DNA of 64,000 nucleotides from Maricaulis alexandrii (lineage in GTDB: Bacteria; Pseudomonadota; Alphaproteobacteria; Caulobacterales; Maricaulaceae), in assembly GCF_005871165.1 (NCBI RefSeq), contig NZ_SWKP01000006.1:262001-326000 (forward strand), given 5' to 3'. Each line of letters begins with the position of its first letter. Position 1 is the first letter of the stretch. Below the pieces are notes generated by a model. It had not been told where the DNA came from. It ran no database searches and saw nothing but the letters and a program-made list of their open reading frames with translations. The translations under genes were made by a program, and so were the position numbers. This document shows positions 7,767 through 17,023 of this stretch, piece after piece.

Positions 7767-9998
7767 ATGACCCAATACGCCGAAGGCATCACCGCCGAGA
7801 TCGTCAAGGAACACGGCATCAATGACGAGGAATATGCTGTCATTCTCGAGCGTCTGGGGCGTGCCCCGAACATGGTCGAGCTGGGCATTTTCTCGGTCAT
7901 GTGGTCGGAGCATTGTTCCTACAAATCCTCGCGCGCGCATCTGGGCAAATTCCCGACCTCGGGCGAGAAGGTGATCCAGGGGCCGGGCGAGAATGCCGGT
8001 GTGATCGATATCGGTGATGGCCAGGCCTGTATCTTCAAGATGGAGAGCCATAACCACCCGTCTTACATCGAGCCCTATCAGGGTGCGGCGACGGGTGTGG
8101 GCGGTATCCTGCGCGACGTCTTCACCATGGGCGCGCGCCCGGTGGCGCTGATGAATGCGCTGCGCTTTGGGGCGCCGGACCATGCCAAGACCACGCACCT
8201 GGTCTCCGGCGTGGTGGCCGGGATCGGCGGATACGGCAATTGCGTCGGTGTGCCCACAGTGGGCGGCGAGACCAATTTCCACGCCGGCTATAATGGCAAT
8301 ATCCTGGTCAATGCGATGGCCGTCGGCCTCGCGGACACGGACAATATCTTCTATGCGCGCGGCGCCGAGCCGGGCCAGCCGATCGTCTATGTCGGCTCCA
8401 AGACCGGACGTGACGGCATCCATGGCGCGACCATGGCTTCGGCCGAGTTCGACGACCAGTCGGAAGAAAAGCGCCCGACCGTGCAGGTGGGTGACCCCTT
8501 CGTCGAGAAGAAGCTGATCGAAGCCTGTCTGGAACTGATGGCGACCGATGCAATCGCCGCCATCCAGGACATGGGCGCGGCCGGCCTGACCTCCTCCTCC
8601 GTGGAGATGGCGGACAAGGGCGGGATCGGCATCCATCTGGACATGGACAAGGTGCCCCAGCGCGAATCCCACATGACGGCCTATGAAATGATGCTCTCGG
8701 AAAGCCAGGAGCGCATGCTGGTCATCATGAAGCCGGGCCGCGAGGACGTCGCCTACGACATCTTCAAGAAATGGGAACTGGACGTCGCGGTGATCGGCGA
8801 GACCACGGACAGTGGCCGCATGGTGCTGACGCACAAGGGCGAGACCGTGTGCGACATCCCGGTCGCCCCGCTGGCCGATGATGCGCCGAAATATGAGCGC
8901 CCCTATTTCCCGCCGGAAGCGCGCGCCCAGCTCAATGCCAAGGACATCGCCAAGCCGGACCATATGGGCGACATCCTGCTGAAGCTGATGTCCAGCCCGG
9001 ACATGGCGTCGAAGGCCTGGATCTGGAAACAGTATGACCGCCACGTGATGGCCGATACGGCGGCCTCCTCGGAGGATCCGTCGGACGCCGCCATCGTGCG
9101 TGTGCACGGCACCAAGAAGGCCCTGGCCATCACCACGGACTGCACGCCGCGCTATTGCTTTGCCGACCCGTATGAAGGTGGCAAGCAGGCCGTGGCGGAA
9201 GCCTGGCGGAACCTCACCGCCACCGGCGCCGATCCGATCGCCATCACCGACTGCCTCAACTTCGGCAATCCGGAACGCGAAGAGATCATGGGCCAGTTCG
9301 TCGGCTGTATCGAAGGCATGGCGGAAGCCTGTGATGTGCTCTCCTTCCCGGTCGTGTCGGGCAATGTGAGCCTCTATAACGAGACCAATGGCGTCGCCAT
9401 TCCGCCGACCCCGGCCGTGGGCGGTGTCGGCCTGATCCCGGACATGGACCAGCGCGCCGGTTTCGGCGGCATGAAGGAGGGCAATATCCTCCTCGTGGTC
9501 GGTGAGACGAATGGTGCCATGGGCGCTTCGGTCTATCTCAAGGAGATCGAGGGTCGCGAAGATGGCGGCGCGCCGCTGGTCGACCTCAAGACGGAAAAGC
9601 TGCACGGCGATTTCGTCCGCGGCCAGATCCGCGCCGGCCGCCTGACAGCCTGTCACGACCTGTCCGATGGCGGTCTGGCCTGTGGTGCTGCCGACATGGC
9701 ACTGGCCTCCGATTGCGGCATCAAGCTGGCCCATGAACCGGAATCCACCGTGCCGATGCACGGTTTCCTGTTCGGCGAAGATCAGGCCCGCTACCTGCTC
9801 GCGGCGGAGAAGGAAGATGCCATCGCCATCCTGCAGGATGCCAAAGCGGAAGAGGTCCCGGTCCAGGTCGTCGGCCTCGCCGGCGGCACGGCGATCACCG
9901 TCAATGGCGCCCATCCGCTGGAACTGGACCGCCTGCGCGCGGCCTGGGAAGGCTGGATGCCCGGTCTGATGGACAAGCTGGTGGAAGCGGCCGAATAG
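7767..9998 (+). CDS. purL: FGAM synthase large subunit PurL (small form)
   Basis: A 743-residue ATP-dependent amidotransferase subunit that turns FGAR into FGAM. It is the short PurL that needs PurS and PurQ, both encoded just upstream. Typical motifs are [13 protein letters not shown], then [24 protein letters not shown], the duplicated AIRS-type domain with [13 protein letters not shown], and [15 protein letters not shown] near the end. The start at ATG (MTQYAEG) is preferred over an in-frame TTG 15 bases earlier, because the family N-terminus begins there. Confidence 0.97.
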   Translation: MTQYAEGITAEIVKEHGINDEEYAVILERLGRAPNMVELGIFSVMWSEHCSYKSSRAHLGKFPTSGEKVIQGPGENAGVIDIGDGQACIFKMESHNHPSYIEPYQGAATGVGGILRDVFTMGARPVALMNALRFGAPDHAKTTHLVSGVVAGIGGYGNCVGVPTVGGETNFHAGYNGNILVNAMAVGLADTDNIFYARGAEPGQPIVYVGSKTGRDGIHGATMASAEFDDQSEEKRPTVQVGDPFVEKKLIEACLELMATDAIAAIQDMGAAGLTSSSVEMADKGGIGIHLDMDKVPQRESHMTAYEMMLSESQERMLVIMKPGREDVAYDIFKKWELDVAVIGETTDSGRMVLTHKGETVCDIPVAPLADDAPKYERPYFPPEARAQLNAKDIAKPDHMGDILLKLMSSPDMASKAWIWKQYDRHVMADTAASSEDPSDAAIVRVHGTKKALAITTDCTPRYCFADPYEGGKQAVAEAWRNLTATGADPIAITDCLNFGNPEREEIMGQFVGCIEGMAEACDVLSFPVVSGNVSLYNETNGVAIPPTPAVGGVGLIPDMDQRAGFGGMKEGNILLVVGETNGAMGASVYLKEIEGREDGGAPLVDLKTEKLHGDFVRGQIRAGRLTACHDLSDGGLACGAADMALASDCGIKLAHEPESTVPMHGFLFGEDQARYLLAAEKEDAIAILQDAKAEEVPVQVVGLAGGTAITVNGAHPLELDRLRAAWEGWMPGLMDKLVEAAE

Positions 9999-10111
9999 GC
10001 CCGGCATCGGGTCTCCGGGCCCGCTTTCATTGCACCGACTTTCGACACACCCTAAGGTCCTGTGTGGATCAGCAACCAAGAGATTGCTGACCACTGCAAA
10101 AGGGGAGACGG

Positions 10112-11836
10112 GTGGCGAATATCGGATCATCGCAGGACGTGCCGAACCGGCGCACGGCCAAGGCCGCGCGCAACGACAACAGGCCTGTGACCGATCCGGC
10201 CCCGGTCGATGACGCTACTCTCGCCGCCTTCCTGGAGCAGATCCGGTCTGCGGACAGCTGGAGCGAGGCCGATGCCCGGCTGCGATCCTTCAAACCGCAA
10301 CTGGATACGCCGACCTTCATCCAGCTTCTGCGCCTCTGCACGGACCAGTTTCCCAAGGCGCACGGTCCGGCCTTCCGCCTCGCGCTTCTGCTCGCGGAAC
10401 AGGGCGAGGCCGATGCGGCGCGGACCGCCTATGACGATGCCTGCGCTCGCGGCCTGCCCCACACCCAGTCAGACCGCTTTTTCCTGGCGCTTCACTGGAC
10501 CCGCCGGGACTGGGAAAAGCTCGCCACGCTGACACCGGAGCTGCAGGCCTTTCCCGGGGCGCTTGAGGCAGCCCCCTGGCTGCGCGTGGCCTTCGCGCGA
10601 TTCATGTGTGGCGAGCTGAGCGGCGGCATCAAGGCGCTGCAGATCCATGCCGAGCTTCATCCCGGTCCGGCCGCACACATTCCGCTGATCACGCGCTGGC
10701 TGATCGAAGCCGAGGCCTGCCGCACCGCGCGCCATATGCTGGCTGCGCTGGAGTCGCTGACACCGGACCTGCCGGAGCTGACCGTGGCGGGTCACGCCCT
10801 GGACGTGTTCGCCCCCAACACACGCAGGGACCGGCCGATATCCGCCACGCCAGCCCCGGACACCACGCCGGTCGCGGAGGCAGATCCGGACAGGGCCGCA
10901 GCCCGGGACTGGGCGCTGAAACTCCTGCGTCCGGAGCGCAAGGCCCCCAAGCACGACCCGCTCGCTCCAGACGAGATGACCCAGCTGGAACAGGCCCTGT
11001 GGAGCGCTCTGAAAGGTGAATACGACACCGCCGCCGACGGGCTGACAGCCTTTCTCGACCGGCCCCGCCCGGAAACAGTGACCGGACGGGTCAGCGAGAC
11101 CCTCGACCTGATCCGTGCCCTCTCGCCCCTGCCCGCGCCCCGGCGCGCCCTGCTGCAGGATCAGCGCGGCGACTGCCTCGTCTCCGAACGCGACCCGTCC
11201 GGACGGGTCGCCCTCGTCTTTTCCAGCCTGGCCGACCGCGCAGCCGGCATGCCGGTGCGCTTTCTGGACGGTATCCTGGCCCGTCAGGGCTTCCAGATGA
11301 TCTTCCTGCGCGATTACAGCCGCTGCGCCTTCACTTGCGGGATCAAGTCACTGGGCGCGACGGCCGACGCAACAGTCGCCGCGCTTCGCGATCTGCTGGC
11401 ACAGGAAGAGGCCCGCCAGCTTGTCACGATCGGCATGTCCGGCGGCGGCTATGCCAGCCTTCGCTATGGGCTCGCCCTGGGCGCGGACGCCCTGTTCTCC
11501 TTTTCTGGCGGCACGGTTGCCCGACCGGCCGACATGCAAGCCCTCGGCGACCAACGGGTACCGGTCGTCGCGCGCCTGACCGAGCGCCGGGCCACCGAGG
11601 CCGACTTCACCCGCCCGGTGCGGGAGGTGCTGGCCGAACTGACCGGCGCGCCGCGTCTCAATTTGTATTTCAGCGAAGACAGCCGGGAGGACCGTGCTCA
11701 CGCCGAGGACCTGGCCGGTTTTGCCACCGTGTGCCTCAACCCGGTCTCAGACCATGGCCGCCATGATGTCTTCACCACCCTGCTGAGCCAGGGCTTCTCC
11801 TTCACCGCCCAGCTGGAACCGGAACCCGCGTCATGA
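10112..11836 (+). CDS. TPR-like protein with C-terminal alpha/beta-hydrolase-like domain
   Basis: A 574-residue cytosolic protein (no signal). Residues of about 45-240 are helical and look like degenerate tetratricopeptide repeats (for example FRLALLLAEQGEADAARTAYDDACARG). A Pro-rich linker follows. The C-terminal 220 residues carry a serine-hydrolase elbow GMSGGGYA with S443, and a late histidine (H551 in SDHGRHDV) that could complete a triad. The start is GTG after AAGGGGAGA. It overlaps the next gene, a radical SAM enzyme, by ATGA, so the two are made together. No family name is assigned; a tailoring or carrier-release function is a guess. Confidence 0.65.
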   Translation: MANIGSSQDVPNRRTAKAARNDNRPVTDPAPVDDATLAAFLEQIRSADSWSEADARLRSFKPQLDTPTFIQLLRLCTDQFPKAHGPAFRLALLLAEQGEADAARTAYDDACARGLPHTQSDRFFLALHWTRRDWEKLATLTPELQAFPGALEAAPWLRVAFARFMCGELSGGIKALQIHAELHPGPAAHIPLITRWLIEAEACRTARHMLAALESLTPDLPELTVAGHALDVFAPNTRRDRPISATPAPDTTPVAEADPDRAAARDWALKLLRPERKAPKHDPLAPDEMTQLEQALWSALKGEYDTAADGLTAFLDRPRPETVTGRVSETLDLIRALSPLPAPRRALLQDQRGDCLVSERDPSGRVALVFSSLADRAAGMPVRFLDGILARQGFQMIFLRDYSRCAFTCGIKSLGATADATVAALRDLLAQEEARQLVTIGMSGGGYASLRYGLALGADALFSFSGGTVARPADMQALGDQRVPVVARLTERRATEADFTRPVREVLAELTGAPRLNLYFSEDSREDRAHAEDLAGFATVCLNPVSDHGRHDVFTTLLSQGFSFTAQLEPEPAS

Positions 11837-12909
11837 CTGTCACCCTGTCCGTCCAGCCGGCCTCCCGGCAGCCCACCGATTATCGCCGCGACATGATCGG
11901 CCTGCTGCGCCTGGCCCGCAGCCTGCGCACGACCGGCTATGACATTTCCTCGACCTGCAATCTCAATTGCGAGGGCTGTTTCTATTTCTCCGGCGACCGC
12001 TCGAACATCCAGGAAGACCGGAGCGAGCTGGGTGATTGGGAGGCCTTCTTCCGGGGCCAGGCCGAGGACGGGATCAACTACGCCTATCTGGCCGGCGCGG
12101 AACCCTCCCTGGTGCCCGAGCGCCTGCGCCTGGCCACCCGCCATATCCCCTATGGCATGATCTTTTCGAACGGGACGCGGCGCATTCCCGAGGACATCCG
12201 CTATCGCATCCATATTTCCATGTGGGGGGCGGATGAGAGTTCCGGCCTGGCCCGCGGCGCCAATGTGAATGCCAAGGCCCTGCGCAATTATGCCGGGGAT
12301 GGCCGGGCGCTCTTCGTCTACACGATCCACCGCCGCAATATCGGCGAGATCGAGCAGGCGGTGCAGGCCTGCCACGAGGCCGGGGTCCGGATCACCTTCA
12401 ACTATTTCAGCGCGACCAGCGATTATCTGAAAAAGCTGCAGGAAGCGGCCTCCAATGATGACGCCTATTTCCGCTTCTCCAATGCCGATGACAATCTGAT
12501 GCTGGAGGCATCGGACTTCGCGGCAGCGCGCGCCGAGCTGATCCGGCTGATGCAGGCCTACCCGGACACGGTGCTCTATTCACTCGACTATGACCGCTGG
12601 GTCACCGGACCGACCAGCCCCTACACGCTGGATGCGGACGGGATTGCCGAGGATTGCTCCTTCCGCACCGATCCCTGGCACCGGCATTTCCAGATCGGCC
12701 GTGAGGCCAGTCCGGAAAAGTGCGGCAATCCGAATGTGGATTGCAGCCAGTGCCGCACCTATGCCGCCGGCATGACCTCCTGGACCCGCCATGTCGCTGC
12801 CCATGCCCCGGCGGAGAGCGCGAAAGCAGACTGGACGCAGGCTTTCCTGACCTGGAAGGAGATCTTCCTGGGTGACCAGGTTGACCATTTGGCCGTGGCG
12901 AAAACCTGA
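11833..12909 (+). CDS. Radical SAM protein with probable auxiliary Fe-S cluster
   Basis: A 358-residue protein. The radical SAM cluster motif is CNLNCEGC (C42, C46, C49; CX3CX2C). It is followed by the GAEPSL segment in the GGE position and a TIM-barrel-like core. Four more cysteines lie near the end (C275, C297, C304, C307), spaced like a SPASM/Twitch-type site for a second 4Fe-4S cluster. Such enzymes often modify peptides or proteins. No precursor peptide gene is evident beside it. It is co-translated with the hydrolase-like gene before it. Confidence 0.8.
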   Translation: MTVTLSVQPASRQPTDYRRDMIGLLRLARSLRTTGYDISSTCNLNCEGCFYFSGDRSNIQEDRSELGDWEAFFRGQAEDGINYAYLAGAEPSLVPERLRLATRHIPYGMIFSNGTRRIPEDIRYRIHISMWGADESSGLARGANVNAKALRNYAGDGRALFVYTIHRRNIGEIEQAVQACHEAGVRITFNYFSATSDYLKKLQEAASNDDAYFRFSNADDNLMLEASDFAAARAELIRLMQAYPDTVLYSLDYDRWVTGPTSPYTLDADGIAEDCSFRTDPWHRHFQIGREASPEKCGNPNVDCSQCRTYAAGMTSWTRHVAAHAPAESAKADWTQAFLTWKEIFLGDQVDHLAVAKT

Positions 12910-12931
12910 CACCCGGTGGCCCTGCGAAAGC

Positions 12932-13153
12932 TCAGGCTGACGCGTCACCGTCCGGCAAGGAAAACACTTGTTCAACCGGGACGTTGAAGAAGCGGGCCAG
13001 CTTCAAGGCGATAATGGTGGACGGCACAAAACGGCCGACCTCGATCGTCGAGATCGTTTTGCGCGAAACTTCGATCGCTTCCGCCAGCTGCGACTGGCTG
13101 AGCTGATGTTCGGCCCGTAGAACGCGGATCCGGTTGTTCAGGGCAGCACTCAT
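12932..13153 (-). CDS. Xre-family helix-turn-helix regulator (short)
   Basis: A 73-residue DNA-binding protein consisting of one HTH_3 domain: NNRIRVLRAEHQLSQSQLAEAIEVSR, recognition helix RKTISTIEVGRFVPS, and the common end ALKLARFFNVPVEQVFSL. Its start overlaps the stop of the membrane-protein gene upstream (ATGA). This two-gene layout, a small four-helix membrane protein plus a YozG-like regulator, is widespread. It probably represses its own operon through the repeats at 13634-13682. Confidence 0.88.
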   Translation of the reverse strand: MSAALNNRIRVLRAEHQLSQSQLAEAIEVSRKTISTIEVGRFVPSTIIALKLARFFNVPVEQVFSLPDGDASA

Positions 13154-13620
13154 GCGGTGTCGCAGCCCTCTCCCATGTCTCGTCCAAGCAGGAAGAAACT
13201 GGCGGAAAACCCGATTAGAGCGAGGGCAATCAGCGCATCGAGCAGGACCTCGGGCGTGACATTGGCCAGCACAAGGCGGTCCATCGTCGTCAGGATGATC
13301 ATGCTCATCAGAACAAGGCCGAACGCCGCCAGGCCGGCGCGCTTCAGCACGGTGCCGAAGAAGCTGTCACTTTTCCAGGGACTGACCGTTGTCCCGCCAA
13401 ACCGGGTCTTGAGGAAGTAGAAGAGAGGCAGGAAGACGAGAAGGACAAGCACCCCACCCACCAGCTGCACAATATCCAGCCAGCTAGCCAAACCGCTGCT
13501 GGCGTAAGCTTCTGCAACCTTGAACGCATAGATCAGCGCCACCAGGCCGGTACCGCAAGCCGTAAGCAAAGCCAGACTGTCGCTCGCCTCGGCCCGTGAA
13601 CTCGGATTGAGAAAAGACAT
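13150..13620 (-). CDS. Four-helix membrane protein paired with Xre regulator (DUF2975-like)
   Basis: A 156-residue integral membrane protein with four predicted helices, near ALLTACGTGLVALIYAFKV, VQLVGGVLVLLVFLPLFYFL, AAFGLVLMSMIILTTM and LLDALIALALIGFSASFFLL. The layout and its fused HTH partner fit the DUF2975 group, whose function is not established; the assignment is by pattern and neighbourhood. I prefer the ATG at MSFLNPSS over an upstream in-frame start, because the earlier one lies inside the operator repeats. Confidence 0.7.
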   Translation of the reverse strand: MSFLNPSSRAEASDSLALLTACGTGLVALIYAFKVAEAYASSGLASWLDIVQLVGGVLVLLVFLPLFYFLKTRFGGTTVSPWKSDSFFGTVLKRAGLAAFGLVLMSMIILTTMDRLVLANVTPEVLLDALIALALIGFSASFFLLGRDMGEGCDTA

Positions 13621-13633
13621 GTTGAACCCCTTG

Positions 13634-13682
13634 GGTGTCAATTTGATACCCAAGGGTTACATTTGATACCTCAAGGTGTCAA
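13634..13682. promoter_or_regulatory. Repeated operator upstream of the membrane protein/Xre operon
   Basis: Four half-sites: GGTGTCAA at 13634 and 13675, and TTGATACC at 13643 and 13663. They form two inverted pairs (spacers of 1 and 4 bases). The ten-mer ATTTGATACC is repeated exactly 20 bases apart. On the minus strand a TTGACA -35-like hexamer lies within the array. This fits binding of Xre dimers and autoregulation (inference). Confidence 0.65.
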
Positions 13683-14647
13683 TGGCGGTGCTTGACCTGA
13701 CGCGACGCGGCGTCCGCAATCACGGGCAGACGGACAACTGCCGTGCGCGCGAAATCGACAGAAGCCCGCACAGCATCGACGTAGAAATCCAGCGTCATGT
13801 TCTCATAGGTATCGGTCGGCTGGTGGTAGTGGGGATGAAAATCCACGCCGAGATAGATAAAGGGGATACCGACAGCGTGGAACGCGCCACTGTCGGTCAG
13901 ATTGGTCCAGTCCCCGCCCGGGACACTGGTGGGTTCGTCATAACCCATCGGCATGGAGACAGAGGCGCGGGACGCCACATCTTCGACGATCGGAATCAGC
14001 GCCGGATAGTGATAGGTGCCGACCACCCAGAGAAGGCGCTCCTCGGACATGGCGAGCATGTCCAGATTGAGATTGAAGGCGATGTTCTCCAGCGGGACGG
14101 GCGGGTTGGCGACAAAGGCGCGGGCGCCCTGCAGGCCTTTTTCCTCGGCATCCACGATGGCGATGATCACGTCATGGTCCGGCGGATTGTGCGTGAAGGC
14201 TTCGGCAATGGCGAGCGCACCGGCGACACCGGACGCATTGTCGTCCGCACCGTTCCAAACCTGCCCGCCCCGCATGCCCTCATGGTCATAGTGCGCGGTG
14301 ACCACCATGGTGCGTTCGCTGCGCATCGTGCCGGGAATGCGGGCCAGGATGTTTACGCCGGTCATTTCGGCGCCGCCATCCCCGCGCGAGGTAAAGGTGA
14401 AGCTGTGCTCATAGCTTTCACCGACGGGTTCGATATTCAGCGCCTCGAGACGCTCGATGATATAGGCGCGGGCGCGGGCATTGCCCTCGGTTCCGGTTTC
14501 GCGGCCTTCCATGTCATCCGCTGCAAGGACGCGCAGGTCCTCCAGAACCTGGGCCTCATCCAATCCCGGATCGGGCCGGGGCATGGTGGCGCAGGCCGTG
14601 GCCCCGAGCGAGGTGGCCAGAACGAAAGACAGAATGATGGAACGCAT
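13679..14647 (-). CDS. M28-family zinc metallopeptidase, exported
   Basis: A 322-residue aminopeptidase-like protein. The signal peptide has a cysteine at C19 (GATACATM), which may be a weak lipobox or part of an AxA cleavage site. Zinc ligands expected for M28 are visible: H in VTAHYDHEG, D in NGADDNASG, the Glu pair in VDAEEKGLQGA, D in NLDMLAMS, and H in HYHQPTDTYENM. It probably trims peptides in the periplasm. I chose the ATG at MRSIIL, which gives a proper signal sequence. The stop codon overlaps the operator repeats of the next operon. Confidence 0.9.
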   Translation of the reverse strand: MRSIILSFVLATSLGATACATMPRPDPGLDEAQVLEDLRVLAADDMEGRETGTEGNARARAYIIERLEALNIEPVGESYEHSFTFTSRGDGGAEMTGVNILARIPGTMRSERTMVVTAHYDHEGMRGGQVWNGADDNASGVAGALAIAEAFTHNPPDHDVIIAIVDAEEKGLQGARAFVANPPVPLENIAFNLNLDMLAMSEERLLWVVGTYHYPALIPIVEDVASRASVSMPMGYDEPTSVPGGDWTNLTDSGAFHAVGIPFIYLGVDFHPHYHQPTDTYENMTLDFYVDAVRASVDFARTAVVRLPVIADAASRQVKHRH

Positions 14648-14728
14648 GGTCACCCCCGATGAAATGAGGGGCGAGAGTGCCATTTTAACCGGCAAAACCC
14701 AATGAAATTTCGGTCACTTGTGGCGTCG

Positions 14729-15247
14729 TCAGAACCATCCGCCCCGGGGGCGGGCCGCCGGCTCGGCTTCCAGTTCGGGCCACAGCGCTTCGGACTGTTC
14801 CAGATAGCCGGGAATATCGGCCTCCCAGCGCCGCTGGATGCGCGGCGAGAAATTCATGTAGAGCACGCCATCGACGACGCGGTAGGCCAGCGGGTCGGTT
14901 CGCACCTTGCGGCCATCGGCCAGCGCCCAGGCGCAATGCCCGTCATAGGCGGGGACATAGCGCTGCGGATGCGCCAGAAAGGCGTCCCGGTTGGCCTCGC
15001 TGGCAAAATACCAGGTCACGCCATTGTAGTCGGCGCGGATATCCGGATCGCCCATCACGGGCGCGTCTTGGGTGTGGTAGGAGACGACATCATACCCGCC
15101 GACGGGACGCCCCTCCCCGTCCACGAACTGCTCGCCGGCAAGGGCCGTCGGGGCGAAGAGGATGAAGGCCGCAGCCAGACAGGCGAAGGTCCAAGCCCGG
15201 ACGCCTCCCCGGACAGGCGCGGATTTGGCAGCAATGACAGTGTTCAT
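14729..15247 (-). CDS. Exported YHS-domain protein
   Basis: A 172-residue protein with a signal peptide (hydrophobic FACLAAAFILFAPTALA, cleavage after ALA) and one YHS domain: VGGYDVVSYHTQDAPVMGDPD, then GVTWYFASEANRDAFLAHPQRYVPAYDGHCAWAL. YHS proteins of this type are periplasmic and possibly bind metal or copper; no activity is proven. It is transcribed in the same direction as the M28 peptidase with an 81-base gap. The start at MNTVIAAKS is chosen for the signal sequence. Confidence 0.85.
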   Translation of the reverse strand: MNTVIAAKSAPVRGGVRAWTFACLAAAFILFAPTALAGEQFVDGEGRPVGGYDVVSYHTQDAPVMGDPDIRADYNGVTWYFASEANRDAFLAHPQRYVPAYDGHCAWALADGRKVRTDPLAYRVVDGVLYMNFSPRIQRRWEADIPGYLEQSEALWPELEAEPAARPRGGWF

Positions 15248-15369
15248 GGGCTTTTCCCGAGCGTCGCGGATGATTAGCTTGGCACGATATGAGACCGGGC
15301 CCGCCCGGCATTCAAGACAAGGCTCGAACACACCGGCTCACAGTGTGTTGAGCGGACCAGGAGAACGCC

Positions 15370-15606
15370 ATGCCCATGCCCGCCGAGGATATCGTCGCCC
15401 TGATCAAGGCCGGAATTCCCGATGCCGAGGTCGAGATGACCGATCTGGCCGGGGATAATGACCACTGGAAGGCCGTCGTCACCTCGCCGAGCTTCAAGGG
15501 TCTGCTGCGCGTGAAACAGCACCAGATGGTCTATGCCGCCCTGGGCGAAAAAATGGGCGGTGAGCTGCACGCCCTCGCCCTGGAAACCCGCACGCCGGAC
15601 GCGTGA
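15370..15606 (+). CDS. BolA/IbaG-family protein
   Basis: A 78-residue BolA-like protein with a class II KH-like fold. It reads DIVALIKAGIPDAEVEMTDLAGDNDHWKA, then the helix FKGLLRVKQHQMVYAALGE with the conserved His used with CGFS glutaredoxins to hold a [2Fe-2S] cluster. A monothiol glutaredoxin gene lies 0.9 kb downstream in the same orientation, as in many alphaproteobacteria. It likely takes part in Fe-S trafficking or iron signalling. Confidence 0.92.
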   Translation: MPMPAEDIVALIKAGIPDAEVEMTDLAGDNDHWKAVVTSPSFKGLLRVKQHQMVYAALGEKMGGELHALALETRTPDA

Positions 15607-15607
15607 G

Positions 15608-16417
15608 GTGATCGAGGACGCCGCCTTTTCCCGTCTGGGCTTCGGGGTCACCGGCCCCCATGCCGGTCTGGGCCTGTCGCGCAACCGGACCGAAACCCTG
15701 ATCCGCAAGGCCGTGGAACTGGGGGTGACCCTGTTCGACACGGGACCGGCCTATGGGCGGGGCGAGGCGGAGAAACGGTTGGGCCACGCTCTGAAATCCG
15801 TGCCGCGCGACCGCGTCTTTGTCACCACCAAGGCCGGCATCCATCCCGGCAAGAAACGAGACTTCTCGCCCGGCGCCGTGGAAATGTCCTTCAAGGACTC
15901 GCTGAGCCGGATGGGCTGCGGGCATATCGATCTTCTCCTGCTCCACGGTCCCTCGGCAGCGGAAATGGATGAGCGCCTGATCCGGCGGCTGCAGGCCTTC
16001 AAGGAGCACGGTGTGCTGCGCCATATCGGCGTGTGCGGCCGGGGCGCCGAACTCGACCATGCCATCGGTCTGGACGTGTTCGATGCAATCATGGCCCCGG
16101 TCAATGACGGGCTCGACGATGCGGCGCGCAACCGCCTCCGGCGGGCCCGCGAACAGGGTCTCAGCGTGATCGGGATCGAGGTGATGGCCGGCGCCGCCAC
16201 GGTGGCGCGCCTGCCGCTCACCCGCGGGGATTGGTGGTATGCGGCCCGACGCCTGAAACAGGGCCTTACCGGCACCCGGCCGGATGGTCGCGGACAGCCC
16301 GCCCCCGATGCGCTGCACTGGGCGCTGGAAAGCGGTCTGGCCGACGCGCTGGTCTGTCTGACCACGCGCCCCGGAAATCTTGAGACCAATGCCCGCCTGG
16401 CCGGATTGCCGGCCTGA
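15608..16417 (+). CDS. Aldo/keto reductase-family protein
   Basis: A 269-residue TIM-barrel oxidoreductase. Catalytic tetrad residues can be placed: D and Y in LFDTGPAYGRGEAEKRLG, K in VTTKAGI, and H in LLLHGP. It starts at a GTG one base after the BolA stop; the family N-terminus (FSRLGFGV) lies just inside. It sits between the Fe-S partners BolA and glutaredoxin, probably in one operon. The substrate is unknown, and the C-terminal NADPH-binding segment (around GLADALVCLTTRPGNLETN) is atypical. Confidence 0.8.
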   Translation: MIEDAAFSRLGFGVTGPHAGLGLSRNRTETLIRKAVELGVTLFDTGPAYGRGEAEKRLGHALKSVPRDRVFVTTKAGIHPGKKRDFSPGAVEMSFKDSLSRMGCGHIDLLLLHGPSAAEMDERLIRRLQAFKEHGVLRHIGVCGRGAELDHAIGLDVFDAIMAPVNDGLDDAARNRLRRAREQGLSVIGIEVMAGAATVARLPLTRGDWWYAARRLKQGLTGTRPDGRGQPAPDALHWALESGLADALVCLTTRPGNLETNARLAGLPA

Positions 16418-16490
16418 CCGGCAGTGCCCACTTGAAGAGTGAGGCGCGGCGTCCTAGCTAGGCAGTCAGGATCCAATCAGGAGAAACGCC

Positions 16491-16817
16491 ATGTCGGCCC
16501 AGGACACGATCAAGACCACCATCGACACCAATGATGTGGTGCTGTTCATGAAGGGTACGCCGGTCTTCCCGCAGTGCGGGTTTTCCTCGGTCGTGGCCCG
16601 CGTTCTGGACCATCTCCAAGTGGATTTCGAGAGCGTCAATGTGCTCGAGGACGACGGTATCCGCCAGGAAATCAAGGAGTTCTCCAACTGGCCGACCATT
16701 CCCCAACTCTACATCAAGGGCGAGTTTGTGGGCGGATGCGACATCGTCAAGGAAATGTTCGAGACGGGTGAATTGCAGGCCTATCTGAAAGACAAGGGCC
16801 TGATCGCAGCGGCCTGA
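16491..16817 (+). CDS. grxD: Monothiol glutaredoxin (Grx4/GrxD type)
   Basis: A 108-residue cytosolic protein with the CGFS active site (C29) in [18 protein letters not shown], then [20 protein letters not shown] for glutathione binding. Such proteins transfer [2Fe-2S] clusters with BolA partners, and a BolA gene lies nearby. The usual length is matched. The RBS AGGAGAA precedes the ATG. Confidence 0.95.
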   Translation: MSAQDTIKTTIDTNDVVLFMKGTPVFPQCGFSSVVARVLDHLQVDFESVNVLEDDGIRQEIKEFSNWPTIPQLYIKGEFVGGCDIVKEMFETGELQAYLKDKGLIAAA

Positions 16818-17023
16818 TCCGCCGGGCGACGCCCAGCCCACCACCTGTCCCGTCATGGTCAAGCCAGACCGGAGAAATCCGGCTGGGCGGACTGCGATTG
16901 CCCATATCGGAGCAAACCAGCCTGTCCGACTGGCGGCGGCCCGTCCGCGTCCGGGAAGCCGAGCCCGCTGGCTTGCCTTCCCCCCGGCGGTCGTGAAACA
17001 CAACCCCTATCAAGGGAGACAGG

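Noticed and set aside
7746-10130. 794-residue minus-strand open frame antisense to purL
   Set aside because: PurL on the plus strand is unmistakable and full length; the antisense frame has the His/Arg/Gly-rich look of a GC shadow.
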